A program made the translations under genes and the position numbers. From an uncultured Bacilli bacterium (GTDB taxonomy: Bacteria; Bacillota_I; Bacilli_A; RF39; UBA660), in the NCBI GenBank assembly GCA_947629165.1, contig CANRCR010000006.1:1-57902 (forward strand): a DNA stretch of 57,902 nt. The letters are read 5' to 3'. The notes below the pieces were generated by a model. It saw only the letters and a program-made list of their open reading frames with translations, did not search any database and was not told the origin of the DNA. Shown in pieces: positions 1 to 8,510 of the stretch (its first letter is position 1; each line of letters opens with the position of its first letter).

Positions 1-766
1 GATCAAAACTAGATAGTACGACTGCTTCTGGAGTATCGTCGATAATTAAATCCACTCCCGTAATCGCTTCGAGTGTCCGAATATTTCTTCCTTCACGTCC
101 GATAATCCGTCCTTTCATTTCATCGTTTGGTAAATTAACGACGGTTACCGTCTGTTCGTTAGAAACATCGGCTGCATATTTTTGCATTGCAAGTACTAAC
201 ATATTTTTTGATTTTTTATCAATTTCAAGCTTAGCTTCATTTTCGCGTTCTTTAATGTAAGCTGAAATTTCTTGGGCCATATCCTCTTCCACACGACTCA
301 TCACTAAATCGTGGGCTTTGGCTTTACTCATTCCTGAAATTTTTTCAAGAAGAGCTAGTTGTTCTTGTTTAAGCTCATCCACTTTTGCTTGTTCGTTTTG
401 GATTTCTTTTTGTTTTTCTAATAATTTTTCATCTCGTTCATCTAAAGTAGCTTCTCTTTTCTGATACATTTCATCCCGTTTATCCATATTATGTTCACGT
501 TGGATTAAACGTTCTTCTGACTCTTTTAATTCTGCTTTCTTTTCTTTGATTTCACGTTCCGTATCCATCTTTAAACGATGGCTTTCTTCCTTCAATTCTA
601 AAATAGAGTCACGTTTTGCTTTTTCAGCATCTTTTTTCGCTTTCTCTATAATGGACTCGGCAACTTTTTTAGCATTGTTTTCTTTTCGCGAATTAAAGAA
701 AATAGATGCTAAAAAGCCGATCACTAATCCGACAACGACGAGCAAAATGGAGAAATATAAATCCAT
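1..766 (-). CDS. rny: Ribonuclease Y (5' part; C-terminus outside window)
   Basis: Membrane-anchored endoribonuclease that starts mRNA decay in Firmicutes. The start ATG at 766 follows GGAGGG. The visible 255 codons encode an N-terminal membrane helix ([18 protein letters not shown]), a long Lys/Glu-rich coiled coil (about residues 30-170), and the start of the KH domain with the motif [12 protein letters not shown]. This matches the family order (TM, coiled coil, KH, HD); the catalytic HD domain lies beyond the left edge. As in B. subtilis it sits downstream of recA/pgsA/rodZ, although other genes have been inserted between. The family call is firm; nothing can be said about the missing half. 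Confidence 0.96.
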   Translation of the reverse strand, partial: MDLYFSILLVVVGLVIGFLASIFFNSRKENNAKKVAESIIEKAKKDAEKAKRDSILELKEESHRLKMDTEREIKEKKAELKESEERLIQREHNMDKRDEMYQKREATLDERDEKLLEKQKEIQNEQAKVDELKQEQLALLEKISGMSKAKAHDLVMSRVEEDMAQEISAYIKERENEAKLEIDKKSKNMLVLAMQKYAADVSNEQTVTVVNLPNDEMKGRIIGREGRNIRTLEAITGVDLIIDDTPEAVVLSSFD

Positions 767-903
767 ACGGATCCCTCCATTCTATCTATGTTAAATTTAA
801 CCTAATAACTCTAACATCTAACTCTATTATAAAAAAAGAAACCCGAAGTGTCAATTTATTTCGACAAAGAAAGACCTCCATAAAAAAACGAATTTTCAAG
901 AAG

Positions 904-1476
904 TTAACCGACCATTTTATGAATAATAAAACTGCTAATTAAAATGACGATAATAGAATAGAATCCTTTTTCTAGTCCGAAGAAAAAACACCCCGACAAG
1001 ATAATTATGGTATTAATTAAAAAATTAGAAAGCGCAACCGGAATATGAAAGTATTTCCATACCCATAAATTAAGAGTACTAACTCCTCCCGCAGAAAAAC
1101 CGAAGCGATAGATATAACCACCCGTTATTCCACAGATAATTCCAGCAATGCAAGAAGAAAAGAAAAGAGGAATCATAGACGTTGGAAAAGGAGGAAAAAA
1201 AGTAGTTATTTTTACACACAACGGATAAATAAAAGTAGCAGCCAAGGTCCCATACGTCGTTTCCTTCGAAAGTGTAAAATAACTTAAAATTAATGTTAAA
1301 ATATTGATGAATAAAATAATAAACGAAGGAGAATAAGAAAATAGTTCATGAAAAAGTAAAGCCACTCCTTGAGTACCACCCGTTACTAGTTTAAAAGGAT
1401 GCAAGAAATAAGTAAAATTAAGTGCCGCTATAAAAAGCATCATTGTAAGTAATAAATATTTTTTTAATCTTTGCAT
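904..1476 (-). CDS. YitT-family integral membrane protein
   Basis: 190-residue membrane protein with about five hydrophobic helices. The N-terminal half has the YitT/UPF0750 look: a first helix, then FKLVTGGTQGVALL, and a later GGYIYRFGFSAGGVSTL that repeats the Gly-rich G-G-x-x-G pattern. The family is widespread in Firmicutes and its transport role is unknown. It is shorter than typical YitT proteins (about 280 residues) because it lacks the C-terminal soluble DUF2179 domain, so it is a membrane-only version. AAGGAG lies just upstream of the ATG. It follows the metal ATPase gene after a strong terminator, so it is probably a separate unit. Confidence 0.75.
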   Translation of the reverse strand: MQRLKKYLLLTMMLFIAALNFTYFLHPFKLVTGGTQGVALLFHELFSYSPSFIILFINILTLILSYFTLSKETTYGTLAATFIYPLCVKITTFFPPFPTSMIPLFFSSCIAGIICGITGGYIYRFGFSAGGVSTLNLWVWKYFHIPVALSNFLINTIIILSGCFFFGLEKGFYSIIVILISSFIIHKMVG

Positions 1477-1487
1477 AAAAACTCCTT

Positions 1488-1515
1488 AAAAAAAAGAAGT
1501 AGTCTCCTACTTCTT
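1488..1515 (-). terminator. Intrinsic terminator after the metal ATPase gene
   Basis: Perfect 9-bp inverted repeat (AAGAAGTAG / CTACTTCTT) with a 4-nt loop, followed on the minus strand by a run of eight T. It closes the arsR/cadA transcription unit. Confidence 0.9.
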
Positions 1516-1549
1516 AAAACTATTATTAGTATGAAAGAAAAACCTTAAT

Positions 1550-3388
1550 TTATGAACTTTTTTTAACATTTAAAACACGTAAAGCATTTAAAGTAGCTAA
1601 TACGGTCACACCGACATCTCCAAAGATAGAAATCCATAGATTCATAATACCTAAAGCACTAAGTAATAAAATAATTACTTTGACTAAAAGTACAAAGAAA
1701 ATATTAAAATGAACAATGCGTAAAGTACGTTTAGCAATTTGAAGACAAGTTACAATCTTATTAGGATCATCTTCTAAAAGAACAATATCTGCTGCTTCAA
1801 TGGCCGCATCACTACCGAGTCCCCCCATTGCAATTCCTAAATCAGATCGTGCTAATACCGGTGCATCGTTAATTCCATCCCCTACGAAAGCAAGATACGT
1901 ATTTTGTTTTTTCTTCTTTAGTAAAGCTTCCATTTTAGTAACTTTTTCTTGAGGCAATAAAGGAGCATAACAGGTATCAATTTTTAATTTTTTTGATACC
2001 GCTTGAGCAATTTCTAATCGATCCCCTGTTAGTAAAACGGTTTGAGAGATACCCTGTGCTTTTAAAGAAGGAATAAAATTCTCCAAATGTGGTTTTAATT
2101 GGTCCGCAATGATAATAGTACCCCGATAAATTCCATTGATGGAAACATATAAAACCGTTCCCACCTCCTTGGTAGGAGAAAAAAGAACTTTATTTTCGGT
2201 CATCCACTTTTGATTTCCGACAAGAACTTGTTTTCCGTCCACAACAGCTTTTACACCAAATCCAGATTTTTCTTTTACATCTTTAATTTTTTTTGAATCT
2301 GGCGTTTTCGAATCGTAGGCCTTAATCGATAAAGCAATTGGATGATTAGAATAGTATTCGGCACCTTTGGCATAATAAAGAAGTTCTTGCGAAGAAATTC
2401 CTTCAGGAATTACTTTTTGAACAGCAAAAACACCTTCCGTAAGCGTTCCTGTTTTATCAAAAACCATAATATCCGTTTTTGCTAATAATTCTAAATAATT
2501 GCTTCCCTTTACTAGCACCCCAATTTTAGAAGCCGCACCAATTCCTCCAAAAAAACTAAGTGGAATAGAAAGAACAAGCGCACAAGGACAAGAGACAACT
2601 AAAAAGGATAAAGCACGATATAACCAAACACTATAAGAATCATGTGTTATAAGAGGAGGAATAAGGGCAAGAAGAAGAGCCGATAAAACGACAATCGGAG
2701 TGTAGATACGAGAAAACTTTGTAATAAAATTCTCACTCTTTGTCTTCTGACTACTCGCATGTTCAACCAAATCTAAGATTTTATGCACAGTCGATTCTCC
2801 AAAAGGTTTAGTAACCTTGATTTGAAGTAATCCTTCCCCGTTAATACAGCCACTTAATACCGAATCATCAACCGTCACTTTTCTTAACACCGATTCTCCA
2901 GTCAAGGCCTTTGTATCTAGAAAAGAGTCTCCCGAAACAACAACTCCATCCAAAGGAATTTTTTCACCCGACTTAACAACAATCATTTCCCCTACTTGAA
3001 CAGAATTAGGATCAACCGTTTTCGTTTTTCCATTTCGAAGTACAACGGCACTATCCGGACGAAGTTCCATTAAAGATGCAATCGACTTTTTCGATTTATC
3101 TACTGCCCGATCTTGAAAGTATTCTCCAACCTGATAAAAAAGCATTACTGCGACTGCTTCCGGATATAGTCCAATGGCAAAGGCACCAATCGTCGCTAAC
3201 GTCATCAAAAACTTTTCATCAAAGATTTCTCCTTTAAAAATATTTTGAATAGCTTCCCACCATACCGAATAGCCAACCAAAAGATAACTAGCCATAAAAA
3301 GAGCAAAGTTAAGATAAGGAATCGGAAAAGGAATAAAACCAATTACAAAAAGTAAAAAAGAAAGAATAATTCGTAAACCAAGTCGCAT
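1550..3388 (-). CDS. cadA: Heavy-metal (Cd/Zn/Pb-type) P1B ATPase
   Basis: 612-residue metal efflux ATPase. Visible motifs: TGES (residues 163-166) in the actuator domain, the metal-binding CPC in SCPCALVLSIP (267-269), phosphorylation motif DKTGTLTEG (Asp about 311), SNHPIA for the HP motif of P1B pumps, and GDGINDAPVL in the hinge. CPC rather than CPH/SPC, plus the neighbouring CadC-like repressor, argues for Cd/Zn/Pb export. There is no N-terminal heavy-metal-associated (GMTCxxC) domain; the protein starts directly with membrane helices, so it is a short form. ATG follows AGGAGG. It lies 9 bp after the repressor gene in the same transcription unit. Exact metal is inference. Confidence 0.93.
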   Translation of the reverse strand: MRLGLRIILSFLLFVIGFIPFPIPYLNFALFMASYLLVGYSVWWEAIQNIFKGEIFDEKFLMTLATIGAFAIGLYPEAVAVMLFYQVGEYFQDRAVDKSKKSIASLMELRPDSAVVLRNGKTKTVDPNSVQVGEMIVVKSGEKIPLDGVVVSGDSFLDTKALTGESVLRKVTVDDSVLSGCINGEGLLQIKVTKPFGESTVHKILDLVEHASSQKTKSENFITKFSRIYTPIVVLSALLLALIPPLITHDSYSVWLYRALSFLVVSCPCALVLSIPLSFFGGIGAASKIGVLVKGSNYLELLAKTDIMVFDKTGTLTEGVFAVQKVIPEGISSQELLYYAKGAEYYSNHPIALSIKAYDSKTPDSKKIKDVKEKSGFGVKAVVDGKQVLVGNQKWMTENKVLFSPTKEVGTVLYVSINGIYRGTIIIADQLKPHLENFIPSLKAQGISQTVLLTGDRLEIAQAVSKKLKIDTCYAPLLPQEKVTKMEALLKKKKQNTYLAFVGDGINDAPVLARSDLGIAMGGLGSDAAIEAADIVLLEDDPNKIVTCLQIAKRTLRIVHFNIFFVLLVKVIILLLSALGIMNLWISIFGDVGVTVLATLNALRVLNVKKSS

Positions 3389-3397
3389 AATAACCTC

Positions 3398-3760
3398 CTA
3401 ATCCTTATGACGAATATGTTCAAGACCAATTTCAAAAGTCTTAACAATATGATCATCATCTAAAGTATAATAGACTTCTTTGCCACTTTTGCGACATTTG
3501 ACAATCCCACTTCGGCGTAAAGTACTAAGTTGATGAGAAACCGAAGATTTACTCATTCCTAATACATTGGCTAAATCACATACACACATTTCATCTTGAT
3601 CTAAAGCAAACAGAATCCGACAACGGGTAGTATCCCCGATTAATTTATAAAAATCAGCTAAATGATTAAAAATATTTTCCGAAGGCATCTTTTCTAAAAC
3701 CTTATTAACTGCCTCCTGATGAATGACGTTACAGTCACAAACAAATTCATTTTTAACCAT
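3398..3760 (-). CDS. cadC: ArsR/SmtB-family metal-sensing repressor (CadC-like)
   Basis: 120-residue winged-helix repressor. The N-terminus carries CDCNVIH and the recognition region reads MCVCDLANVLGMSKSSVSHQLSTLRRSGIV, with the CVC motif of CadC/ArsR alpha3-type metal sites followed by the DNA-reading helix and the KSGKEVYYTL wing. Start chosen at 3760 because GGAGG lies at the right distance; a longer frame to 3784 would swallow that site and part of an operator. It heads the unit repressor-ATPase and is expected to repress it until Cd, Zn or Pb binds. Two palindromic operators sit in its promoter. Confidence 0.92.
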   Translation of the reverse strand: MVKNEFVCDCNVIHQEAVNKVLEKMPSENIFNHLADFYKLIGDTTRCRILFALDQDEMCVCDLANVLGMSKSSVSHQLSTLRRSGIVKCRKSGKEVYYTLDDDHIVKTFEIGLEHIRHKD

Positions 3761-3774
3761 AATACACCTCCAAT

Positions 3775-3830
3775 AGTTGAACACTTATTCAACTATATTC
3801 ATTATAATTGAATACCCATTCAACTGTCAA
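3775..3830 (-). promoter_or_regulatory. Promoter with two palindromic ArsR/CadC operators
   Basis: Minus-strand promoter TTGACA (3825-3830), 18-bp spacer, TATAAT (3801-3806). Operator 1, TTGAA-6-TTCAA (3808-3823), lies inside the spacer. Operator 2, AGTTGAA-6-TTCAACT (3775-3794, 7-bp perfect arms), lies just downstream of the -10. Centres are 31 bp apart, about three helical turns. The half-site matches the known SmtB/CadC pattern TGAA-N6-TTCA. Confidence 0.88.
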
Positions 3831-3840
3831 GATACCAAAA

Positions 3841-3865
3841 ATAAAAAGTCAAAACAATTGACCTT
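3841..3865 (-). terminator. Intrinsic terminator of the 290-residue unknown gene
   Basis: 8-bp stem (AAGGTCAA with TTGACTTT, one G-U pair) and a T-rich tail on the minus strand, ending just before the cadC promoter. Confidence 0.7.
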
Positions 3866-4726
3866 CTATTTTTTAACGTACGCTTTTTCTTTAATTGCTT
3901 CGGAAGCAAACATTTCTTTTTCCATATAGGTACTTAAGAATTGCGCCATATCTGTACTATAAAAATTTTCATTTAACTTATCGCTATCATAAGGAACTCC
4001 TGCTAATAAAACGTGTTTTGATGTTAGAATGCCATCTCCATATTTATTTTTTTCTAAAGTCCAAGTAACCGGTTCCACTTTTAAATATTCTAAAGAGCCA
4101 TACCTAGTCAAAGCCGAAGTAGATAACACTACTAGTTCACTTGTATCTAAACCATTTGGAACTTTAATAAACCGAGTGTCCTCTAGTTGATATTCCGGAT
4201 AAGTTCTAATTTCACTCGTATGATATGGTTCATAGAAGTGATATTCTCTACCCGTTTTTTTAATAGCTCCCATACTATTTATAACCTTTTTCTTTTCCTC
4301 ATAATCTAAAGAGAATTGAGGATACGCACCTAATTGTACTTCAAAAGTCTCTTCATCCTTCTTCATAGAATAGGGAAGTAATTTTTGTAAAGTTTCACGA
4401 TCGACAAACATTTGTAATCTGATACCAGTAGCTAAAGACATTTTATTATAACAAGTCATTCTACCTAAACTACTGATTCCCCAAACATGATGATCAAATT
4501 CAGCATGTTCATATTCCTTCTTATCATAAGGCGCACATCCTCTTGTATAATAGCCATGTGCAAATGAAGAAGTATAATAATCTCCGGGTCTTTCTCTTCC
4601 ATTAGAACCTTCTTTTTTATAAGTATTACCCGTGATAATTGCTAAATCTGTCGTAAAAGCCAAAGTGTTTTTATAGAGTACACTTTCTAAAGTTGGTAAA
4701 GTAACATGTAAATTAAGTTTATCCAT
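3866..4726 (-). CDS. Unknown protein, possible DUF6273-like C-terminal part
   Basis: About 286 residues, soluble, no signal peptide or membrane segment. Start placed at the ATG at 4726 rather than the in-frame GTG 12 nt upstream because the G-rich ribosome binding site covers that GTG. The last 80 residues (VEPVTWTL... ILTSKHVLLAGVPYDS... FYSTDMAQFLSTYM) have the rhythm of DUF6273, a domain of unknown function in many gut Firmicutes proteins (W-x-V/L, LLLS, pPY, S-x-hxxwL). The N-terminal 200 residues match nothing I recognise. It stands alone between the MBL-hydrolase gene and the metal operon. Domain call is tentative. Confidence 0.6.
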   Translation of the reverse strand: MDKLNLHVTLPTLESVLYKNTLAFTTDLAIITGNTYKKEGSNGRERPGDYYTSSFAHGYYTRGCAPYDKKEYEHAEFDHHVWGISSLGRMTCYNKMSLATGIRLQMFVDRETLQKLLPYSMKKDEETFEVQLGAYPQFSLDYEEKKKVINSMGAIKKTGREYHFYEPYHTSEIRTYPEYQLEDTRFIKVPNGLDTSELVVLSTSALTRYGSLEYLKVEPVTWTLEKNKYGDGILTSKHVLLAGVPYDSDKLNENFYSTDMAQFLSTYMEKEMFASEAIKEKAYVKK

Positions 4727-4779
4727 AATATCCCCCACAAATATCTATTATAAAAATAGGCTTAAACCGTGTCAACAAA

Positions 4780-5652
4780 TTATTTTGTTTGAAAATAAAG
4801 TTTATTATCTTTCAAGAAGTAAATTATTTTTTCTTGTTCTAACAAATAAGTAAGATAAGCTTTTAAGGTACTGCCAACCAAATAATATTGATTGATATTC
4901 ATCGTCAACTCATAATAATCAAAGAGATATTTTAAGATTTCTTCATGCGTTCTAGCATTTTGACAATAGTTAATAATAGTAGAAATAATTTCCTCAATTT
5001 TTTGCTGATTTAATTTGATTAATGAAGCAATATTGGAAGTCATTTCACCATGTGATGGAATAAAACATTTCCCTTGTAAAGTCGTTAAGAAAGTTAACGT
5101 ATCGAGATACGCTTGCACGTTTTCCAAAAAGAATATCGTGTATTTATTAAGAACCTCGGCACTACAAAGCGCATCTCCTAAAAAATAGACATCATCGCTC
5201 GTTTTAATTCCAATCATATCAAAAGAATGTCCTTTTAGTTCAAAGTAACTTAATCCATCTGGTAAATTAAGAGCAAGTTCAGAAGTTTCACTGGACTTGG
5301 CTTCTAAGAATTTATTTTCTAAATCTTTAAAAGGATGACTACCATAAAGAAAAGTAGGTTCTAGAATGGTATATTTAATAAAACTATTTTCGATTCCATG
5401 ACTATAAATAGGACAAGCCATTCTATCTTGAATAACTTTATTACCACCGATATGATCGGCATGTGAATGAGTTGAAATAATACCCTTTACTTTCCATCCC
5501 TTCTCTTCTATCAATTTTAATATCTTTTTACCAGCATCTTTATCATTTCCAGTATCAATCAAAAAAACTTCATCATGACCCGTCAAATATACCCCAATAT
5601 TAGTAGCATTACGAATATAATAAGTACGTTCTCCTACTTGAATTAATTCCAT
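4780..5652 (-). CDS. Metallo-beta-lactamase-fold hydrolase
   Basis: 290-residue enzyme of the MBL superfamily. The signature THSHADHIGG (HxHxDH) is at about residues 60-69; GHSFDMIGI and FLGDALC supply later metal ligands, and SHGEM the last conserved His. Such proteins are zinc-dependent hydrolases of thioesters, lactones or phosphodiesters; this one has a winged-helix-like C-terminal extension (about residues 215-290) reminiscent of the glyoxalase II-like/LACTB2 architecture. AGGTGAT precedes ATG. It has its own promoter and is not in an obvious operon. Substrate cannot be read from sequence. Confidence 0.88.
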   Translation of the reverse strand: MELIQVGERTYYIRNATNIGVYLTGHDEVFLIDTGNDKDAGKKILKLIEEKGWKVKGIISTHSHADHIGGNKVIQDRMACPIYSHGIENSFIKYTILEPTFLYGSHPFKDLENKFLEAKSSETSELALNLPDGLSYFELKGHSFDMIGIKTSDDVYFLGDALCSAEVLNKYTIFFLENVQAYLDTLTFLTTLQGKCFIPSHGEMTSNIASLIKLNQQKIEEIISTIINYCQNARTHEEILKYLFDYYELTMNINQYYLVGSTLKAYLTYLLEQEKIIYFLKDNKLYFQTK

Positions 5653-5670
5653 TTAAAATCACCTAACTCG

Positions 5671-5699
5671 ATTATATATTAAAAACAAAGTACAAGCAA
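5671..5699 (-). promoter_or_regulatory. SigA-type promoter of the MBL-hydrolase gene
   Basis: Minus strand TTGCTT (5694-5699), 17-bp spacer, TATAAT (5671-5676), about 20 nt before the coding start. Confidence 0.75.
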
Positions 5700-5734
5700 C
5701 GGATAACCATATCCTTTTTTAATAGAGTAACTAT

Positions 5735-5769
5735 TAAAAAAGACAGTTTTCTAAAAAGAAACTGTCTTT
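5735..5769 (-). terminator. Intrinsic terminator of recA
   Basis: 11-bp perfect stem (AAAGACAGTTT / AAACTGTCTTT), 9-nt loop, then six T on the minus strand. Confidence 0.9.
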
Positions 5770-5816
5770 CATTTTTTTCTTCAAAAAAAGGAATTAATAT
5801 GGATCGCTTTTTGTCA

Positions 5817-6857
5817 TTAATCGTCTTTTTTATTAGGAGAAGTAGTACTCTTTTTTGGAGGAAGTCCATAAAACTCACGAGTTTTGGCTTCAATTTCTTC
5901 ACATAGTTCATGATTGTCAGCTAAAAGTAGTTTTACATTTTCTTTACCTTGGCCTAACTTCTCGCCTTTATAAGTATACCATGCACCACTTTTTTCGATA
6001 ACACCCGCATCACTTGCCAAATCAATAACTTCTCCCTCATGAGATACGCCTTGTCCGTACATGATATCGACCACCGCCGTCTTAAATGGTGGAGCCACCT
6101 TATTTTTAACGACTTTAACTGTCGTACGGTTACCGATAATGCCATCTCCTAATTTTAATGCCTCATTACGACGAACATCGAGACGAACACTAGCATAGAA
6201 TTTTAAAGCACGACCACCGGGTGTCGTTTCCGGATTACCAAACATAACACCCACTTTTTCACGTAACTGGTTAATGAAAATAGCCGTCGTTTTCGTTTTA
6301 CTGATCGTTCCATTTAATTTACGTAAGGCCTGACTCATGAGACGAGCTTGAAGTCCAACGTGTGCATCGCCCATTTCCCCATCGATTTCAGCTTGTGGAA
6401 CAAGTGCTGCAACCGAATCAATTACGACAATATTAACCGCTTCACTACGCACTAATGCTTCACAAATTTCAAGTGCTTGTTCACCGGTATCCGGTTGAGC
6501 AAGTAATAACTCGTTAATGTTAACTCCTAAATTAGCGGCATAAACAGGATCGAGAGCATGTTCGGCATCAATAAAAGCTGCCCGGCCACCTTCCTTTTGA
6601 ATCTCCGCAATTGCATGAAGTGCAAAAGTTGTTTTACCACTTGATTCAGGACCATAAATCTCAATAATACGACCTTTCGGATATCCTCCTACTCCTAACG
6701 CAATATCGAGCGCAAGAGATCCACTAGAACATACCTCTACTTTTAAATGAGAAGTATCGCCTAACTTCATAATGGAACCAGCTCCAAATTGTTTCTCAAT
6801 ATCTTTAAGCACCTGTTCAAGTGCTTGATCTTTATCTTTTACTTCTGTCTTTGCCAT
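5817..6857 (-). CDS. recA: Recombinase RecA
   Basis: 346-residue RecA, the DNA strand-exchange protein and co-protease of the SOS response. Walker A GPESSGKT at residues 69-76, Walker B region [12 protein letters not shown]2-loop region [17 protein letters not shown], and a Lys/Asp-rich C-terminal tail. Length is the family norm (about 340-350). AAAGGAGGG precedes ATG. As in B. subtilis it follows rodZ-pgsA; cinA, often between pgsA and recA, is absent here. A recA promoter and a degenerate SOS-like palindrome lie upstream. Confidence 0.99.
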   Translation of the reverse strand: MAKTEVKDKDQALEQVLKDIEKQFGAGSIMKLGDTSHLKVEVCSSGSLALDIALGVGGYPKGRIIEIYGPESSGKTTFALHAIAEIQKEGGRAAFIDAEHALDPVYAANLGVNINELLLAQPDTGEQALEICEALVRSEAVNIVVIDSVAALVPQAEIDGEMGDAHVGLQARLMSQALRKLNGTISKTKTTAIFINQLREKVGVMFGNPETTPGGRALKFYASVRLDVRRNEALKLGDGIIGNRTTVKVVKNKVAPPFKTAVVDIMYGQGVSHEGEVIDLASDAGVIEKSGAWYTYKGEKLGQGKENVKLLLADNHELCEEIEAKTREFYGLPPKKSTTSPNKKDD

Positions 6858-6893
6858 AAAGTAAAACCCTCCTTTATATTTGTTTCTAAATTA

Positions 6894-6945
6894 ATCATAA
6901 CCTATAATTTAAAAAAAAGCAACACTTTTTTTCAAACATTTGTTT
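6894..6945 (-). promoter_or_regulatory. recA promoter with possible degenerate LexA box
   Basis: Minus strand TTGCTT (6917-6922), 17-bp spacer, TATGAT (6894-6899). Upstream lies the palindrome AAACAAATGTTT (6934-6945), which has the AAC-N4-GTT core of the Bacillus/Clostridium SOS box (GAAC-N4-GTTC) but lacks the outer G and C. The promoter is convincing; the LexA site is only a possibility. Confidence 0.55.
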
Positions 6946-6959
6946 TATATATTTTGGTA

Positions 6960-7007
6960 TAAAAAAAGACCTCTCTTTTTTAAATTTAGAGACGTTCTTT
7001 TTTAAAA
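6960..7007 (-). terminator. Probable imperfect terminator after pgsA
   Basis: A-rich arm with CTCTC and complementary GAGA...TCTTTTTT arm form an imperfect hairpin between pgsA and recA. The T tract is long but the stem has mismatches, so the call is moderate. Confidence 0.45.
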
Positions 7008-7032
7008 ACAAGATAACTTTTTAAGCTATTTT

Positions 7033-7632
7033 TTAATTATCCTTCTTTGGAAAAATTAGTCCTTTATTCATGGCATAATACTCGATCATCGATACAATCG
7101 ACATAATAGTAGCAAAATACAAAAAGAAAAGATCGACACGAATATTCCAAATTTCAAACGGTAAATTATAGAAGAACAAAAGCGTAATTCCTACCATCAA
7201 ACTAGCGGTTTTCAACTTACCCGAAGAGATGGCCGCTACGGCCTTTCCTTTGACCGCAGCCATCATTTTAATTGCATTCACAATGATATCCCGTACCACC
7301 AAGATAACCGGAATTAACGGACTGATAAAACCTAAAGAAGCAAAGATAATAAGGACACTATCCACTAAAACTTTATCGGCAAGCGCATCGAGAATAGTTC
7401 CAAATTCGGTAATTAAATGTTTTTTACGAGCAATGTGTCCATCGAGAAAATCCGTTATACTAGCTAAGATGAAAAGAACTCCTGCCACAACATATTTGGT
7501 ATCGACATAAACACCATAAACTAAATAACGTGGAAATGCAAAACCCACCGTATAAAATGGGAACAACATCAAAAAGATAATAATAAATGCTAAAACAATG
7601 CGCGAAATTGTTAACTTAACCGGTAAATTCAT
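7033..7632 (-). CDS. pgsA: CDP-diacylglycerol-glycerol-3-phosphate 3-phosphatidyltransferase
   Basis: 199-residue membrane enzyme making phosphatidylglycerol phosphate, the first committed step to phosphatidylglycerol. The CDP-alcohol phosphotransferase signature D-x2-D-G-x2-A-R-x8-G-x3-D-x3-D is complete: DFLDGHIARKK, then GTILDALADK. Several membrane helices surround it. The ATG overlaps the rodZ stop codon (ATGA), so the two genes are translationally coupled, the arrangement also found in B. subtilis (ymfM-pgsA). Confidence 0.96.
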   Translation of the reverse strand: MNLPVKLTISRIVLAFIIIFLMLFPFYTVGFAFPRYLVYGVYVDTKYVVAGVLFILASITDFLDGHIARKKHLITEFGTILDALADKVLVDSVLIIFASLGFISPLIPVILVVRDIIVNAIKMMAAVKGKAVAAISSGKLKTASLMVGITLLFFYNLPFEIWNIRVDLFFLYFATIMSIVSMIEYYAMNKGLIFPKKDN

Positions 7633-8123
7633 GCCACTACCTCCACTTCATAAATACCTTTTAATTCACTTGTTCTCGATTCGGTCGGACGAATACTATG
7701 AAAAAGTAAGAAAATTAAAATCAAAATAATAATAACGACGATACCACCTACAATATAAGGCATACGACTTTTTCTACGCATTGGAATTAAAGTATAAGGA
7801 GAAGCAATCTTCTTTTCTTCTTCCACCGTTTCTTTTTTACGTCCTTTTTTCGCATTTTTAATATCGTCTAATGAAATTTTAGAGGTCTTCTCAAATAAAA
7901 AATCGTTAAATTCATCTAATATTTGATCCGGATCTAATCCTAAATATTTCGCATAATTATGGACATATTCTTTTAACTGATATACATCACGAAAAGACCG
8001 AGTATTTCCAGACTCGATATTCTCTAGTTGTGATGTAGTCATATTTAAATCTTCACTTGCTTCTTCGATGGTAACACCATGTCCCATACGTGTTTCTTTT
8101 AAATATGCACCGATTTCTTTCAA
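7629..8123 (-). CDS. rodZ: RodZ-like helix-turn-helix membrane protein
   Basis: 164 residues. An N-terminal HTH_25 domain (about residues 1-75: IGAYLKETRMGHGVTIEEAS, MTTSQLENIESGN) is followed by a charged linker and one membrane helix (about 122-143). This is the RodZ/YmfM plan: a cytoplasmic domain that ties MreB to the rod-shape machinery. The usual extracytoplasmic domain is almost absent (about 20 residues), so it is a short version. Start is TTG at 8123 with AGAGGTG 7 nt upstream. It overlaps pgsA by 4 bp. Family call good; morphogenetic role is by homology. Confidence 0.85.
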   Translation of the reverse strand: MKEIGAYLKETRMGHGVTIEEASEDLNMTTSQLENIESGNTRSFRDVYQLKEYVHNYAKYLGLDPDQILDEFNDFLFEKTSKISLDDIKNAKKGRKKETVEEEKKIASPYTLIPMRRKSRMPYIVGGIVVIIILILIFLLFHSIRPTESRTSELKGIYEVEVVA

Positions 8124-8149
8124 TGGAAATCACCTCTTATAAATAAACA

Positions 8150-8510
8150 AAAAAATAATACTTTATAAGCCATGTTCTGTACCTATTACTAGGTGACAAA
8201 CATCTATCTACTGCCTTACGACAGTCCCTGACTTTGTTCTGTTTCCTCCGTCAAAGCTCTCCTACCAAAATTTGGATTTCTCACTCATGGGGTTTACCGC
8301 GTTTCAATACTTCTTTTCAAAAGTATCTCGTCTCTGTGGCACTTTACAACTACTCAAATCCTATCAATGACGTAGATTTTTTCGTCGCCGTTAGATTACT
8401 CTACCCTAGGTTATTTTTTCCCTAGGCATGAACGTTAAAGACATCACAGTCTTTGTGAGCATGGACTTTCCTCTATATTATAAAAATATAGCGTTTGTCA
8501 AAGTATTATT
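8150..8510 (-). ncRNA. rnpB: RNase P RNA, class B (Bacillus type)
   Basis: Catalytic RNA that trims tRNA 5' ends. On the minus strand the conserved GAGGAAAGTCCATGCTC block lies near the 5' end, ACAGAACATGGCTTA near the 3' end, with AGGGTAGAG, GAGTAGTTGTAAAGTGCCACAGA-like and GGTAAACCCC elements between. The terminal helix P1 can form from 8500-8510 and 8154-8164 (11 bp, AATAATACTTT with AAAGTATTATT), followed by a T run that may terminate transcription. A P3-like hairpin CTATAT...ATATAG precedes the GGAAAGTCC block as in class B. P1 ends are inferred from pairing. The 5' end overlaps the gpsB stop codon. Confidence 0.95.

Noticed and set aside
8234-8425. 63-residue frame opposite rnpB
   Set aside because: It lies wholly within conserved RNase P RNA and lacks start signals.
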